DNA of 64,000 nt from Colius striatus (taxonomy: Eukaryota > Chordata > Aves > Coliiformes > Coliidae). The notes under the pieces were generated by a model. The model was not told the origin of the DNA. It did not search any database and saw only the letters and a program-made list of their open reading frames with translations. This document shows positions 52,901-64,000 of this stretch, piece after piece. Where the stretch lies: the NCBI RefSeq assembly GCF_028858725.1, contig NC_084759.1:134336171-134400170 (forward strand), given 5' to 3'. The stretch's first letter is position 1, and each line of letters starts with the position of its first letter. The position numbers and the translations under genes are program-made.

Positions 52901-55900
52901 TCAACCTTTAATTACAAATTTGAACCTTCTATGGACTTCCATTTGTAATGACTCAGTGAGGTTTCTTTTAATCGATGACAGAGTACTGGCAGAGAACTGT
53001 GCTATCTCTTTAGTCTACATTTAGGATAATCAGGAAAGGGACATACAGGCTATGAAAATGCTCCTCGGAGGACTGTTTTCCCAGCAGAGTGATGCTATCA
53101 GAAAACTATAAACACTACTCCCAGATAACTGATTTTCCATTCAGGAATGTTTTATGTACCCATTTCAACATCATCTGAAGAAGCTGCATCACAGTAACAT
53201 TTTTTAAGTTAATTAATACTTTCATTAATAAAGGAAATTGCATGCCCAGAACAAAAGTATTTATCAACACCAGTGATGTGTTCTGCCATGCACAGCCCTA
53301 ACATTAGCTTATATTTGGTATTTATAATGCCACTGTTCAATCTAAAAATGTTTTATACATACAATAAAAAGGAAACTTTAACAACCCCCACTTAATCAGG
53401 TATGTCTCTCCTCTATCTTTACTTAAAGCCTAGTCTTTACTTAAAAGCCTAATGTATTATGTTATGTGTTTATTACCTTTGCAATTCTAGTATTTCATTT
53501 GCAATTTCGGTTCCTATACTTCCAGCACCAAGAACTGTTCCAGAGGACATTCCAGGTACACTTACTAAAGACTGTTTTAAAGCATCTATAGTTAAAAAAA
53601 AAAAACAAACAAACAAAATACAACCTCAATTTTGTAGCGGTTTCATTACACAGCTTGGAACAATCACCTCAAGGATTCATTTTAAAGCACTTTGTATTCT
53701 TCATCTCTTCAGAAATTCCTTTAAACGCTAACTCATGGGGGAGAGTGTTCTAAGTCTCAATTGAAATATAAAGATAAGTGAATAATATATTTGTGAAAAT
53801 TGCTGATTTCCAGTAGTGAATTTAGCTTTAATCATTACCACTTCCAGTCGCTCACAGACAATGCAAAACACCTTGGATTTTTCACAAGCTGAAATCGGTT
53901 ATTAAAAAGATTTTTCAAAAGCAAAACTAAGAAACCTCAAAGAAGGATGATATAACAGCATGTAGAAATCAGAATATATGCACATCAGAATAATATTAAC
54001 AAAATATATATCAGTATCACCCTATATTCTATAGGTAAACTCAGTACAATTGCATTTCTTCAGAAAACCAGGCAGAATATGCAAAGAGTCTGTAACAGAA
54101 GCATAATATCCTATCAACCAAAATCCTAATTAAAGTAGAAGCTGCTAGAAGGAAAAGATAAGCATTTCTGATCAGTTACATGAATTAGGCCACTGTGAGT
54201 TAACTAAAAATTGGCTTTAAAAGAATTAATCCTTCCTTGCACAATAACCTAGATGAAAAAATTCCTAGCTTGAGTAAATCAAAATTGTAATGACTGATCA
54301 GGAGATGCATCTATGATAACTGTAAGAAGCCACACTTGCCTTCTGCAGGCTGGGAACCATACAGGACTTGTTCTTCAGCTGACTCGTTATGACCTCTGAG
54401 ATGTAATTTTTTTTTTTTTTAAAAAAACAACAAACAAACAAAAAAAGAAAATAAAAGAAAAAATGAGCATGCTTTTCAAAGGCAGATCCCTCAATATTTA
54501 TGCTTAACTTCAGCAACGTTTACACAGTAAAATTTAACATCTTCAAGCTAGTGAAAAAAGAGAAACATTCCTCACATGTTTCAGTGTTCAATCCTTAGCA
54601 GGACTTCTCAAGCACTTGGTGAAATACTAATTTCCACTTATTCTCCAAATGAAGAAGAAAGGCTAATATAGTTGACTATGTTCCATGACAAATGAACAAG
54701 GCTGTCTTTTTTACTGAGAGGATGGAGACCAGATAATCAGAAACAACTGCTACAATGATAAGTCAGTAGCTACTTTCTACCACCAGCTGCTGCCTACCTT
54801 CCTTCATCTAGAAAGCTGCAGATGCCCAGCTCTCTAGGGCAGGCAAAAATGGCTTTTGGCTGTTGGGCAGCATAGACTGTCTTAACTGCTCTTCTCTGTC
54901 TTTTTGAGGAAAAAAGACATGGGCAAAACAAGTGGGTGATGTTGATTTCAGACATGAACCAGCTATAAAATGGATAAAAGGTCCCCTTGACAACTTTATT
55001 TAATGGAAATAAAATTCCGTCCCTCTCTCAAAAAACTAGTCACTGGCAAAGCTCGCCAGTGTTATCAGGGCAATTCAAATGACAGCTCCATTGCAAGGCA
55101 CAGAGAATAAAAAAAGAATAATTTAAAATTATTTTAAAAAATAATTAAACAAACCTATTTACTGTCTAATAGGCTCCTACCTTACAATCAGTTTGGAAAC
55201 TATCTTTTTGTCCTGCCTTGCATTTCTACAATCTATCAATCTATGCTTCTCCACATTCTGACACATGGCAGGTAGTGCAGCACTTAAAATTAGGTCAACT
55301 GACATATGCAGTCTTGTAAAACTAAGAAAGAAAAGCAGAACTAACTTTCCATTTCCACTTACTCATATGTGCTTTTCTTAAAAAATAAGTTTCTTCCTTT
55401 AATAAGAAACTCTCATCTCATTTTTTTCTAATGGGAAATAGCACAGTTATCAGAGTCAAAATCATGACTTAAGCCTGAAAAACGTAATTGGTATATGCAA
55501 AAAAATGTTCTTCCAGGTTATTCAACACTTTTTCTGTACTGTTGGTATTTTCTAGTCTTGTTCTACTTCTTAAACAGTTTCCTTTATGTTAAATCTAACT
55601 GTAGTTAAGGCAAAAAATAACATGGGGATACATATGAATTACTTACATTACCACAGTGTTGTTTGATACAATGTACTCCAGTTCTTTGGTCCATGGATTC
55701 ATGAAACTAAACCACTGACTCTTTAAAGTAACAAAAGTTCCATCTTTTGCTCTAAATTTGTAGGAATTTGTAAATACTTTTTCTTTATTCTTCAACACTA
55801 GATAAGAAAGGAAAGTTGCAATAATCATATTTAAATTTAGATAAAAAATAAACAAATCTATTTTACAGCATCACAAAATTAATGTTTCTGATGGGACAGA

Positions 55901-58900
55901 AATATAAATTAAATGACAGAAAAACTGAGAAGACAGGATCCCTACTAAAGCTGAATGATACTTTCAGCAATGTTATTAATCTTAAATTAAAGCCCAAGCA
56001 ATAAGTTTCTGCAAACCACCAGTAGAGAGACTCCTAACTGGGTGAACTTTCATAATCAGTGTCTGTAATTATACAATTAGGCACATTGGCTCTTCAGAAT
56101 TCCTTCCTCACTCTTAGAAAGAATTGAGGCAGATGGCTGAAAGCATTAACATGATTCCCTTGCAGTTAAAGCACTGCTCCAAGATCCAAGACAACGAAAG
56201 CTTCTCCCTGCTTTTATTACAAGCTTTATATAGGCATGTCTTAATGTGGATGTAGAAAAGGACAATGCTAAGATTATTTAGTTAATTAATTCTTGGCTTC
56301 TGATATTTTGGTCTGTAGTGTTTTCACACAGCAGTTACATCTAGTTGTAAGGAGTCTGGGAGGACCAATTATCTTGTACCTTCTTTATGTTTTTCAGCTA
56401 GATGATTGTGATCATCTTGATGGCAGTACTCGTAACAAGAAGTTCCTAGAAGCTCTTGTGGCAGATACCCTAAAATTGCTGTTGCACTGTTAGAAATAAA
56501 AACATGAACTACAGTGGATTCAAACAATTACAAAGCTTCTTTTCTTCAGTATCAGAAAAAGCAGAAAATTAAAGAAGGACACAGTTGTGTCCACATTTGG
56601 GAAAAAGAGATAGCATTAGTATCACTCAAAATCCACGAAATATTATTCACTGTAAATTATCCATTTGAAATAAACAGTGTTGAAACATGCAAACCACATG
56701 TGCACATAAAATTTTTATGATCATTAGGTCATCCCATTAGCCAGTCAGGGTAATTGTCTCATATATCGTGTCATTAAAAAAAAAAATCAGTAGTTGAATT
56801 TTGCCCTGCCACTTTAAGGAACAGCTTCAAATTGACATTTTTACATGAAAGACAGATAACTGAAAGCAATTAAAAAAGCTTTCAGTGACAATAATTAAAT
56901 TTAAAATGCAAAGTAGCAAATGTGTCTCTACAACAAATGAAAGCCTGTTTTAGAAAGTTCAGAAAATAGGAACTTAGCTTTCATTTCTCATTAAATAATT
57001 CGGTACCTCATTTAGATAGAATGTATTTGTTCCCAACTGTAAAACTTCAAGAAGTAATATTCTTTGGTTAAGTGTTTATTGCTTAAGCCATATGCACTGC
57101 TATGAAGCATTAACTTGAGATTTTTCTTTATAAGTAAGTACATGAGTGCATTTTATGACATATTTTAATCCTGCTAGCTCACCTTTTCCTATAGGACAAT
57201 GCACTTACTTGTATACATTATAGATTTTACATTTGACAAAAGAATCAAAGCCCAAATATTCAGATTCAGAATGAACTAAGTCCTGTGTACAGACAGCAAA
57301 TAGAAATTCTATACTGCCTGAGAAATTACAGTTCTGACGTATTCAAAAATTTAACTAGTGGTGTCATTTTCATTTTCCCTTCATTAAAGCAGAAAACGCT
57401 TACCGCTGATCTACATAAACAAATTTTCCATCCATGGCAAACCGTGTAACAAATTCTGTTGCTTTGACTTTTATCTCTCCACTCTTTTGTGGAACAATAT
57501 AAGGATGTAACCTTCCGATTGCAACAAGACAGTTAAAGTTACTACTGTCCTTTTCTACATCATTTTCCTCTTCTACTCCCACCTCATTAGGAGGCCAGTT
57601 CTTCAGATACCCAGTACAGTGTATGGTACAGTATTTTCTGTGATCTAATAAAAGGAAATAAGATGCAATTATGGTTCAAAAAGTAAGCTCAATTACTGTT
57701 TTTCATTCTGTTTACCATGAGACCAGCAACTACATGTTATGCTTACCTATAACAACCGTATAAGGCTATAGATAATTTTACACAGTATTTATTTAAATAA
57801 CATTGTACTACTTAATTTTGGCTTTCCTGGAGAGAGTGCTTCTAACCCTATGTAAGATTTAGGAAGAGAAGTTACAGGTGTTGGTAGTTCAAATATAGGC
57901 TCACAGAAAAAAAAATCCAAACCAACAGTCTGGTAACCTACAGATCTCTTTCTTTTTATATGGTTTTAGGTGTATTGTAAATTAAAATAAACTGGAGAGG
58001 AACTCTGTAGCTTCTGGGTCAATTTACCTTTTGTGAACATGAAGATCTTAACATATGCTTACTGCAATTCCTAAAATACTCATTCGAGAGAACAATCCAA
58101 AACAACACAGCTTATTTTCTATTTATCTTAGGCTTCTGAATGCCTGTTTTCTGCGAACATAAATCCTTTAAATGTTGTAAATTACAGCATGTACAGTCAT
58201 TCACTCCTATGGCTGGTGGAGTCTGCTGATTATATAACATGCAAACACCCTCATATGCATTAAGGCAGAGATGACATTATATCCTACGTTAATTACCTTT
58301 CACAAAATAAATTATGCTTTATATAGATTGATTTCCTGTGAACCATGAGAAACATGTATCATATATTAACCTTGTAAAATTAAAATCTGAGTTATCTTAC
58401 TGTAACTTTATCACAGTCTCTAAAGCTGTCAAGGTGCCTTCCCTCAATATTGCTTACTACACAAGTTAAATTCTTATCTCACCAAGTTAGTTGGCACATC
58501 AAGACTGAATTCTGTTTACCTACAATTACAGATCTATTTTATAATTTGCTATTGTAGGGTGTATCTCAACTATAACAGATTACATTTAAAAAATTCTCCT
58601 ACTTTTGTTTTTCAGAGTCAAACAATTTGCAAAAATCAGTATTAAGTTATTAAATAAAAGCTGGAAATTACAATTTAAAAGGATCCACTCACTGGAAGCT
58701 TTAAAAGAATATACTGCAGTACAGACATACAAAAATATGAACTAAATTATTGAAAAATGAATGGAATTATAAACTAACTTTATTATTAGAAGAAAAATAA
58801 ATTCAGACTTTTAAATACACACAACACAAAAAGGTGAACCAGAAAAAAAAAGTAGGTTTACTTGCTTTTTTTCCTTCAAAACAGTAGATTTTGCAGGCCT

Positions 58901-61900
58901 TATTCACACCGTTACCTTCAAGACATATGTCATTTAGTTTCATTCTTCTGATCTGAGCCAGTGCTTTCAAAAATTTCCCTCAGACTTCTACAATTTTACT
59001 ACAACAGAACATGTGTTCCTAAATGGCCACTGGTACTCAGGTTCCTCCCTCCCTCTTTTCCAGGAGTGAATAGGGAGGAGAAAGAGTACAATTACAGTTT
59101 TCAAAATCTCCAAGTACATATTTACACTTCTCTACAGCTAGTTTGCGAAGTCAGTAATAACTACAAGGGTCACACTACTGACTCAGAACTTAAATATACC
59201 AAATATCAAGACAGAAAGCCCCCATTTCATCTACACTATTTGAATACCTTTCTTCTTCAGATTAGGCAAACTCTCCTTTTCTTCTTTGACTGTGGTTCTA
59301 CTACATTTTATCCGACAGAAGAAGGAACGCCGAGCACCAGAATTGAGTCGAGCTGGTCCAGTCTGAAAATCTGTGTGTACTTGCAAGCCAGCTTACAAAA
59401 ATTTAGTGACGTAGTTAAAACAAAATACAACAACAAAACTTCAGAATACAAGGCATTTTCTTCAATCTAGCTTCCAGTATGTTTAGTTGCCTAAATTTTG
59501 TCCTTAAAATTAAAAATTAAAAAGAAATAGGGCAAAGAAAATGTGACTGTCACACAGATTCCAAAATTAAAAAGAACTACCAATCTTCTTTAAACTCTTC
59601 TTGATATTTTGAATGGTATTTTTCTAAATATGCCTTATAAACTTTCAACTTCTACTTGGTATAAGGAAGAACTGTAAATATTATAATAAAAGCCAATTAT
59701 AAAATAGCCATTAGCTGCACAGTACATAAGGCTTTCCATATTAGAAATAACTGTAAACAAAGTAAGATTTGGTTAAATTATGATTGACACTTAGCATTTT
59801 CAGAGAAGACAGTGATTCTTGATATTGAAGTATTTTATCCCATGTTCGACTACATCAGGTCTTTTGTATTGACAAGACCTATCAAATACAAGAAAAAAAA
59901 GTAGTATGCCTGATAGGAAGAACGTCAGATCACATCTTGGTAAATGTTTAACAAAGCAAATCTCAGTACGTCTTACTATCTAAAATAAATTCTTTTCCGC
60001 ACTAGTTTATAAACTGTAAGTACATTCTAAGCAGCAATTAAGTATTCAAATACATCTCATTCACATAAATTATATCTCAAATTTGTACATCCATGTACAT
60101 ATGAACACGACTGCATAATAACTATATTTATTAATACCTCTTTTAAAAAATCTGAGGATATTCAAGCACAACTTACTTTTCCCATCTACGAGCTTCTCCC
60201 TAGGAGAGACATCCGAAGAAGAAAGTTGTTCCTTAACTTTTGCAACATCTTTTGGATGCAAGTAATCAAACAAACTTTGTCCAATTAAACTGGCCTATTT
60301 AAAAAAAAAAACCAAAAAACAAAAAACAAAATAAACTCTCAAAACCCAAAGGAAGTGAGAACCACATCACTTTAGGTCATATACTACACATATTACTTTC
60401 TACAGCATGAAAGAAAAATACAAATACCGAAACTCCCAACATCGATACTTTAATATTTTGATCTACATTTAATTTGGCATTTTCAAATTTTTTTTAAATA
60501 AAAACAGGGTAGTAAACATGTAATTTGTTACTTGCCCTTTGAAAAATAGTAGATTTAATCGGATAAATTTCCCTTGGAATTAGTTGGATACATGTTTGTA
60601 GGATTAGGATAGTTCGATAAATTTCCCCTTTGAAAAATAGCAGACTTAGTTGGATATTAAAAAGCAGTTCTGTAAATCTGAATGTTTTATTTCTGTACAT
60701 AACATCATTCCTTATCCTAGCCAAAGAAGGTTACGCACAAAATAACTCCACTCATAGATAACTGCAGAGCTGGTGGTGTGGGAGAGGTAAGGAATTGGGA
60801 AGTATTATTCACACTACCTAATGACTGAGTTCTAATTTGCTTGGACAAAATGGCACCACTGAGCCAGGAGCTGTCTGGAAGCACGGGTCAGTCCACCCCA
60901 GCACTCCTTAGTAGAGGATATTTACCGGAATCTCTCTTGCTGGGATCCATTCAGCCTGCTGATTCCACTGATCCAAAGTGGCCTGCTGCACTACTTTCTT
61001 TTGAAATTGGAAGGAATTCTCATAAAATTGGGCTAGTTTGGTTTTTTTTATTACATACCTTCACTACAGCAGATCAAATCTATGGGAAAAAAGGAGCTGT
61101 GTTGACAAGCAGTACTCTAGATTCAAATCACACAATTACTGCACACGTAAAGGGGATCGCTTTTCCTGTCAGCTAGAGTCAGAAGTGGGGTTAATGTTCT
61201 AAGAAGGCAGAATCCCTCTCTAACCCTAAGGCAAAGGGAAATGCTGAGTGCCACTGGGGTTAATAGCAGCTTTTTCAAAATATATAGGTGTAATAAACAC
61301 ATTAGACTGCAGGATAGGATTCATAAGTATGACGACTTCTAGATTAGCTAATAAATTCAGAGGTGAGCTCAGTCATGTTCTCTGAACCTCTTTGGCTGGA
61401 ATAGCAAAGACTTATGGGTCTGGAAGTAGGTATGTCTGATGTAAGAGGTTCTAAAACGTAATTTTTAGCCCTTGAGTAAATTCAGTGTAGAGGTTTTTAC
61501 AAAGATCTGCTTTACATTTGTTCCCATAAGATGGTTAACTGCATTTTAATTTAAAAAGACGGGGTTTTGGTTTTAAAATTGAAATAAGTAAATTAATTAG
61601 AAGTCTGTAAAACAGAGTCCAGATTGGTTACCCTTCCATATCTGAAGAAAATGAATATAGCAGAAATGGTTTCGAAGTTATGGAAGTAGACAGATGGAAG
61701 TACTAACTGTTTTACCCTCTGTCTTTGGAGAAGTCATAGATACATGAACAAGTTATCATGCCTTGATTATTTGTAGTAATTGTCCACAATTTTAAATGTC
61801 TCTTATTTTACAGGCTAAGCTAACTCACACTATATCAGTTTTCTTCCAGATAAGAGTACATACACAGACAGTTATTGTACATGAAGTGTTATGTAGTGCA

Positions 61901-63460
61901 TCTGAGCATAAAAGCATTACCAAGGCAAGCTTTAATTAACTTCCCCTGCCAAACTACCACTTTTCCTTGGCCTAAATAAACCCAAACAGCTTCACATTTA
62001 AAAGAAAATCTCTTGGAGATAGAATATAGGACATCATCAAATTATGCCTTTCTCTCAGACTAGCAAGTCTCTTAAAGATGATCAACTGAAATCTGGTGCT
62101 ATTACTCAGGTCAGGAACACTGACTGTACTTGCAAGTATTTCGTTCCAGGATATTCAACCTCACTTCTGAAGGAGAAATTATACACAAGGTTTGTTTTCT
62201 GTAATATACAATAAAATGGAAAAGTTAAAAAATTGTAAGAAACTGCAAGGTAAAAGCAAACCATAAAACTCAATTATAACCACCTGATCATAATTAAGTA
62301 TTTTGCAAACTGATTCTGAGACAAACAGAATTTTTCCTCTGTTGCATCCAACCACAAATAGGAATCCATCTGCAGCCTGAAAATACAAAGATATTGCCAT
62401 TAAAAACATATCATTAAAATATACAATGAATATTGATGACTATAAGGAAGTACACTTTTAAACACAGAATCATAGAATGGTAGGGTTAGAAGGGGCCTTT
62501 AAAGATCATCCAGTGCAACTCCCCAGCAGAAGCAGGTTCACCTAGATCAGGTCACACAGAAACATGTCCAAGTAGGTCTTGAAGACTTCCAAGGAAGGAG
62601 ACTCCACAACCCCTCTGGGCCTGTGCTCCCTTACCTGAACAGTAAAATAGTTTTTTCTTACATTTAAATGGAACTTTTTGTGTTCCAGCTTAATTCCATT
62701 ACCCCTTGTCCTGTTGCTTGATAACATAATTTTAAAAATTAAGTAACTTAGAAATTACACCAAAAAACAATTAAGATTGTGAGGACAGAATGAGACCTTC
62801 AACACCAGACAGCTAAAGTTTCTTTAGGCTTTGGGAAAAGAGGTAGCCAAGTGCAAAATAGCTTCACAGGCATCTTACAGATCTTGGCAAAGTATGTTAT
62901 TGCAGCAAAGGAAAAAGAAAATAATTGCAAATGAAAAGGATAAAGGGATGTGGGTATACAATGAAGAGTGAAAAAATGAAAAAGGTTTCCTTCCGGGTAC
63001 TATTTCTGCATCTTTTTCAAAGTACATCTTTAAAAAATCTAAATGGAGAGTAAGCAATTGCAGTATACTTATACGTAGTTAAAAGCAGTCTCTATTCTTG
63101 CATGCAGCCTTCAATATCAACATTTTTAAAACTATATATTAAATACATAGATTGTATACAGATTTATTATCCCTCCCAGGGCTGCTGTCTGCCAGGCTCA
63201 CAAATCACCTTCTGTACTCCTTCATGAAAAAGCCTGTGTACAAAGTTTTATATCAGTACTTATCAAGTACATGAAAGCTTGAAGAAAAAGATGGTGAAAA
63301 AGCACTATCAAATTAAAAACTCAAATTAATGGCAAGCTATATTAAGGACACCATTTAACTGAGAATCATCTTCCACTTACCCTAAGGATTAACTGTCGGA
63401 GCTCGTCATCCTTTAAAAACGAAGGTTTATATCGGACTTCTGTATAGGAGCTACCGGAAC
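46800..63460 (-). CDS. BMAL2: BMAL2 (ARNTL2), 3' 12 exons, 5'-partial
   Basis: This is the clock-type bHLH-PAS transcription factor that pairs with CLOCK/NPAS2 on E-boxes in the nucleus. Twelve minus-strand exons (63381-63460, 62284-62376, 60177-60294, 59248-59391, 57404-57644, 56380-56486, 55647-55797, 54340-54395, 53477-53585, 50058-50145, 48296-48404, 46800-46936) total 1433 nt. They give 476 residues plus stop with compatible phases throughout. In order the fragment holds the start of PAS-A ([31 protein letters not shown]), the [12 protein letters not shown] segment, PAS-B ([52 protein letters not shown]), a serine-rich linker and an acidic tail ending DIQWAL. BMAL2 rather than BMAL1 is indicated by CRIK, the TVNC and NKEL linker motifs and the D-IQW-L terminus. 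The family is about 600-640 aa, so roughly 150 N-terminal residues including the bHLH lie beyond the window. The reading frame looks intact and functional. Confidence 0.96.
47370..47514 (+). repeat. CR1 LINE 3' fragment
   Basis: A plus-oriented CR1 tail: gtctccttctctggaggtct, gacctgatctagatagaact, then tcccttccaacccctaccat near the 3' end. It lies in the BMAL2 intron before the last coding exon. It is truncated and non-coding. Confidence 0.9.
48296..48404 (-). CDS. BMAL2: BMAL2 exon k: NKEL...SETEVLE linker
   Basis: 109 nt encoding [36 protein letters not shown] and one base. NKEL, PSE and EPLL are found at the same place in mammalian BMAL2. The acceptor is tctttcag and the donor CTCA|gtaaga. 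Confidence 0.94.
50058..50145 (-). CDS. BMAL2: BMAL2 exon j: serine-rich linker
   Basis: 88 nt encoding (R)[19 protein letters not shown] followed by [10 protein letters not shown], ending in phase 0. The SSP-rich composition and the terminal TVNC motif match the BMAL2 linker. The acceptor is aattttag and the donor CAAT|gtgagt. Confidence 0.92.
51915..52268 (+). repeat. CR1 LINE 3' fragment
   Basis: A plus-oriented, diverged CR1 of about 350 bp: gaggtgacctcattgctgtc, agcagagagggcaatgctga, ending ggtcccttccaactcaggat. It lies in the BMAL2 intron between exons i and j. Confidence 0.88.
53477..53585 (-). CDS. BMAL2: BMAL2 exon i: linker, [17 protein letters not shown]
   Basis: 109 nt encoding (D)[35 protein letters not shown] and two bases of Arg. 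The VPGM, GAGSIG and EI-ANEI-E-QR motifs are shared with mammalian BMAL2 and, more loosely, with BMAL1 (GAGKIGRMIAEEIMEI). The acceptor is aactatag and the donor CAAAG|gtaata. Confidence 0.95.
54340..54395 (-). CDS. BMAL2: BMAL2 exon h: 56-nt exon with GC donor
   Basis: It encodes (I)[18 protein letters not shown] plus one base. Position and the GH-E motif match the mammalian BMAL2 segment after the PAS-B strand. The donor on the minus strand reads GAAG|gcaagt: a GC rather than GT, but otherwise the ideal GC-donor consensus. Only this cut joins in frame to the next exon (G|AT, Asp). The acceptor is tacatctcag, but a 14-nt A run separates it from a long T-rich tract. The exon is not a multiple of 3. 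Confidence 0.88.
54407..54465. repeat. T14/A-rich low-complexity tract at BMAL2 exon h acceptor
   Basis: Fourteen T on the plus strand are followed by an A-rich acaaacaaac-type stretch. On the transcribed strand this is a very long U-rich tract, then 14 A, then the acceptor AG. The order is unusual for a polypyrimidine tract. Confidence 0.8.
55647..55797 (-). CDS. BMAL2: BMAL2 exon g: PAS-B C-terminal strands
   Basis: 151 nt encoding (V)[39 protein letters not shown] and [10 protein letters not shown]. The FMNPW segment corresponds to the BMAL1 PAS-B surface that contacts CLOCK and is conserved. It ends in phase 2 with AT|gtaagt, a strong donor. Confidence 0.97.
56380..56486 (-). CDS. BMAL2: BMAL2 exon f: PAS-B
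   Basis: 107 nt encoding (R)[20 protein letters not shown] followed by [19 protein letters not shown]1 and BMAL2 of mammals have Phe after CYEY; here the codon is TGC (Cys), at residue 246 of the encoded fragment. The acceptor is tctaacag and the donor GAAG|gtacaa. Frame and splice sites are otherwise normal. Confidence 0.95.
57404..57644 (-). CDS. BMAL2: BMAL2 exon e: PAS-A/PAS-B linker and PAS-B start
   Basis: 241 nt, the largest exon here. It encodes [18 protein letters not shown], then an acidic insert ([16 protein letters not shown]), then [15 protein letters not shown] and [16 protein letters not shown]. The insert between NWPP and CLVAIGR differs from BMAL1 and is BMAL2-like. The acceptor is ttattag and the donor CAGCG|gtaagc. 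It leaves two bases of the Arg codon for the next exon. Confidence 0.96.
59248..59391 (-). CDS. BMAL2: BMAL2 exon d: PAS-A end / inter-PAS segment
   Basis: 144 nt. It encodes (T)[16 protein letters not shown], the conserved [12 protein letters not shown], and a variable lysine/glutamate-rich stretch ending NLKKK. The acceptor is tttgtaag|CT. Two other AGs lie 20 and 28 nt downstream, but only the first keeps the conserved TGLQVH and the phase. The donor is AAAG|gtattc. Confidence 0.95.
60177..60294 (-). CDS. BMAL2: BMAL2 exon c: PAS-A C-terminal half
   Basis: 118 nt. It encodes [20 protein letters not shown] and on to [15 protein letters not shown], then one base of the next codon. LFDYLHPKD and [10 protein letters not shown] are BMAL family signatures. 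The acceptor is taaatag and the donor AAAA|gtaagt. The donor was chosen over alternatives because the leftover base A plus CT from the next exon gives the conserved Thr of K-T-G-L. Confidence 0.96.
60533..60657. repeat. Diverged short direct duplication
   Basis: The blocks ccctttgaaaaatagtagat / ggataaatttccc / agttggata at 60534-60590 recur at about 60615-60655 in altered order (cgataaatttcccctttgaa, aatagcagac, agttggata). It looks like an old local duplication inside a BMAL2 intron. No function is apparent. Confidence 0.6.
62284..62376 (-). CDS. BMAL2: BMAL2 exon b: PAS-A core
   Basis: 93 nt, 31 codons, phase 0 at both ends. It encodes [19 protein letters not shown] followed by [12 protein letters not shown], the PAS-A beta-sheet and first helix. 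The acceptor is ttttcag and the donor CAG|gtggtt. Confidence 0.97.
62463..62723 (-). repeat. CR1 LINE 3' fragment
   Basis: A minus-oriented CR1 starting acagaatcatagaatggtag, with aggtcacacag and gtgttccagcttaattccat inside. It lies in the BMAL2 intron between exons a and b. Confidence 0.93.
63381..63460 (-). CDS. BMAL2: BMAL2 exon a: start of PAS-A
   Basis: 80 nt. It begins with two bases completing a codon from an exon outside the window and ends in phase 0. It encodes [20 protein letters not shown] and then RQLILR. The acceptor on the minus strand reads tttccag and the donor AGG|gtaagt. The [13 protein letters not shown] motif opens PAS-A in BMAL proteins. Confidence 0.96.
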
Positions 63461-64000
63461 CTGGAAAACAGATTTGTATTTAAATTTACTTTTAGCACAG
63501 TTATACTTGGTTTGTATTTTATAAATTTTCTTTGCAACCAAAACAGAAGAATAAAAAAAGATATTTTAAATTCTACAAATATTAAAAATGAAACCAGCTC
63601 ATAAACATACACTGGTAATGAATACAGGCACAAAACCAGCTTTTTCCCTCCATTCACTTGCATAAAACAAGGAAACTTCTGTTCAGATATGTTTAATGTA
63701 CTGCTAGAGAAATGGTATTTTAAGAACTGAATTTTCTAGAAACATGTTGTAGGCGTATTTCAGAATCCTTAAAATTTGCTGAATATGAGTAATTCCAATG
63801 TAATCTATTGCCTTTTTGCATGAATAGCACTTCTTTAGTACTATATATCCAACAATCAAAAAAACCCTCTATTGTAGTCAACTGAAGGTCTCACCAAATG
63901 TGTTGAGACTGACTCACAACATTTACTGTTCCAGCACCCATGGCAAGTACTCCAAGGTAATTTTAGCCATTACAAGCATTTACACAAATTTTTCTGGGCA

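Noticed and set aside
1..64000. tRNA genes, rRNA, CRISPR arrays, bacterial operons
   Set aside because: No B-box-like tRNA motif, rRNA-like segment or regularly spaced repeat array was seen. The window is vertebrate nuclear DNA.

Overview
The window is nuclear DNA from a bird. The evidence is a vertebrate gene with GT-AG introns, at least seven CR1 LINE tails ending in the avian motif around 'gtcccttccaaccccta' (or its reverse complement), several avian-type LTRs and a defective avian endogenous retrovirus. The species is not identified. Background is AT-rich, with one strong CpG island.

Right third (about 44.9-64.0 kb, minus strand): the 3' portion of BMAL2 (ARNTL2), a bHLH-PAS partner of CLOCK/NPAS2. 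I placed 12 exons by hand. They encode 476 consecutive residues with no internal stop and with matching phases at all 11 junctions: the start of PAS-A, PAS-B, the linker, and the C-terminal transactivation tail ending at a stop at 46800-46802. The bHLH exons and promoter lie beyond 64000. One intron appears to be GC-AG, next to a 56-nt exon whose acceptor is also unusual.

Middle (about 15.7-44.9 kb): no firmly recognised cellular gene. It holds a provirus (22213-28570) with two LTRs, a 5-bp target-site duplication, a Lys-type primer-binding site, decayed gag-pro-pol and no env. It also holds CR1 fragments, short tandem repeats and a few weak candidate exons, the best being a phase-compatible minus-strand pair at 41696-42528. 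A CpG-rich islet at 45383-45586, near the BMAL2 3' end, carries CTCF-like and YY1-like motifs.

Left part (1-15.7 kb): a CpG island promoter (about 14.87-15.69 kb) with GC boxes, a minus-strand CCAAT box and a strong minus-strand splice donor at 15140. In mammals the next genes 3' of ARNTL2 in the same orientation are SMCO2 and PPFIBP1, so I infer this is the PPFIBP1 promoter and non-coding first exon, with 1-14.8 kb as its first intron. That intron carries three avian LTRs: 510-1740 in minus orientation, a 1000-bp solo LTR at 2457-3456 with a perfect 5-bp target-site duplication, and a truncated LTR at 10169-10685. No PPFIBP1 coding exon was seen.

How it fits together: two co-oriented genes read right to left, BMAL2 and then probably PPFIBP1, separated by about 30 kb of repeat-rich intergenic DNA. 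No previously undescribed multi-gene system is evident. The most interesting leads are the BMAL2 GC-AG exon, the CpG/CTCF islet and the unexplained candidate exons.
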